A DNA stretch of 64,000 bases from Pogonophryne albipinna (lineage: Eukaryota; Chordata; Actinopteri; Perciformes; Artedidraconidae): the NCBI GenBank assembly GCA_028583405.1, contig JAPTMU010000027.1, positions 744,001-808,000 on the forward strand. The letters are read 5' to 3'. A program made the position numbers and the translations under genes. Below the pieces are notes generated by a model. The model was given only the letters and a program-made list of their open reading frames with translations. It did not search any database and was not told where the DNA came from. Shown in pieces: positions 63,613 to 64,000 of the stretch; the first letter of the stretch is position 1, and every line of letters begins with the position of its first letter.

Positions 63613-64000
63613 TAGGCCTGTCACGATAATTAATTTTGTTGGATGATAAATGTTCCCGGGAATTATTGCGATAAACAATAATATTGTCACCACCATTGTA
63701 AGACCATTTTAGACCACTGACATAATTATAATATATAATAATAATTCAAGTACATCCTTTTTTATTGAACATTCAACATTGCATTCATGGATCATAGGTC
63801 CTGGATGGATATCCTCGTGGATTCATCTTCCTATTATACACACATGCATTTCCAAACATTTGGACTACCTATGTTGCAAATGTATTATCTTTTCAATTTA
63901 CACACGGCATCTATTGCACGTCTGTCCGTCCTGGGAGAGGGATCCCTCCTCTGTTGCTCTCCCTGAGGTTTCTCCCATTTTTCCCTTTAAACTGTGGGTT
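63613..64000. mobile_element. DNA-transposon end (hAT-like), truncated by window edge
   Basis: TAGGCCTGTCACGATAATTA at 63613 is a typical TAGG..GTCACGATAA terminus and directly abuts the gypsy text. The right end is not seen within the window. No gene is visible to 64000. Confidence 0.45.

Overview
This window is nuclear DNA from a ray-finned fish, very probably a teleost. The evidence is two vertebrate genes with recognisable fish versions (mesd and tlnrd1), split genes with canonical splice sites, long CA/TG microsatellites, and a dense mix of typical teleost transposons: Tc1, many hAT deletion copies, L2-type LINEs, tRNA-derived SINEs and a Ty3/gypsy piece. I saw no bacterial, phage or CRISPR features.

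Host genes. (1) Positions 1-545, minus strand: the N-terminus of an unidentified type II membrane protein that runs off the left edge. (2) 12014-24214, minus: mesd, the ER chaperone for LRP5/6-type receptors, in three coding exons (24059-24214, 22808-23040, 12014-12281) encoding 218 residues ending in KQEL. (3) 35994-37058, plus: tlnrd1 (mesdc1), an intact single-exon gene of 354 residues. The head-to-head mesd/tlnrd1 pair is the arrangement known from human 15q25. From 37 kb to the right edge I find no host gene.

Layout. 1-12 kb: left partial gene, a (TG)n tract, two copies of a dispersed MITE and an intact-ended hAT copy (7441-8652). 12-24 kb: mesd, whose 10.5-kb second intron is almost wholly repeats. 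A tRNA-type SINE (about 13817-20957) is split by a 5.5-kb minisatellite of about 21-bp units that grew from inside it, and by a hAT copy carrying a (CA)105 tract. A MITE in the same intron carries 13 copies of a 36-bp unit. 24-34 kb: L2 3' fragment, three hAT copies with 8-bp target duplications, and a Rex1/CR1-like LINE whose coding region has grown two minisatellites (25 bp and 33 bp units). 38.7-40.7 kb: a composite DNA transposon with a 230-bp inverted duplication that includes flanking DNA. 40.8-44.7 kb: a near-full L2 LINE with frameshifted endonuclease and open RT. 46-52.4 kb: a second L2 interrupted by a full-length opposite-strand LINE with an intact 1098-residue frame and a 2A-like NPGP motif. 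53-64 kb: a hAT inside a CA repeat, a nearly intact Tc1 element with one nonsense codon, a three-level nest (CGGBP1-like zinc-finger transposon inside a TTAA element inside a MITE), and a decayed Ty3/gypsy pol fragment.

The unifying theme is repeated birth of minisatellites from internal segments of transposable elements: four independent cases between 14 and 31 kb, two of them in one intron. I could not run searches; all family names are from recognition and are graded by confidence.
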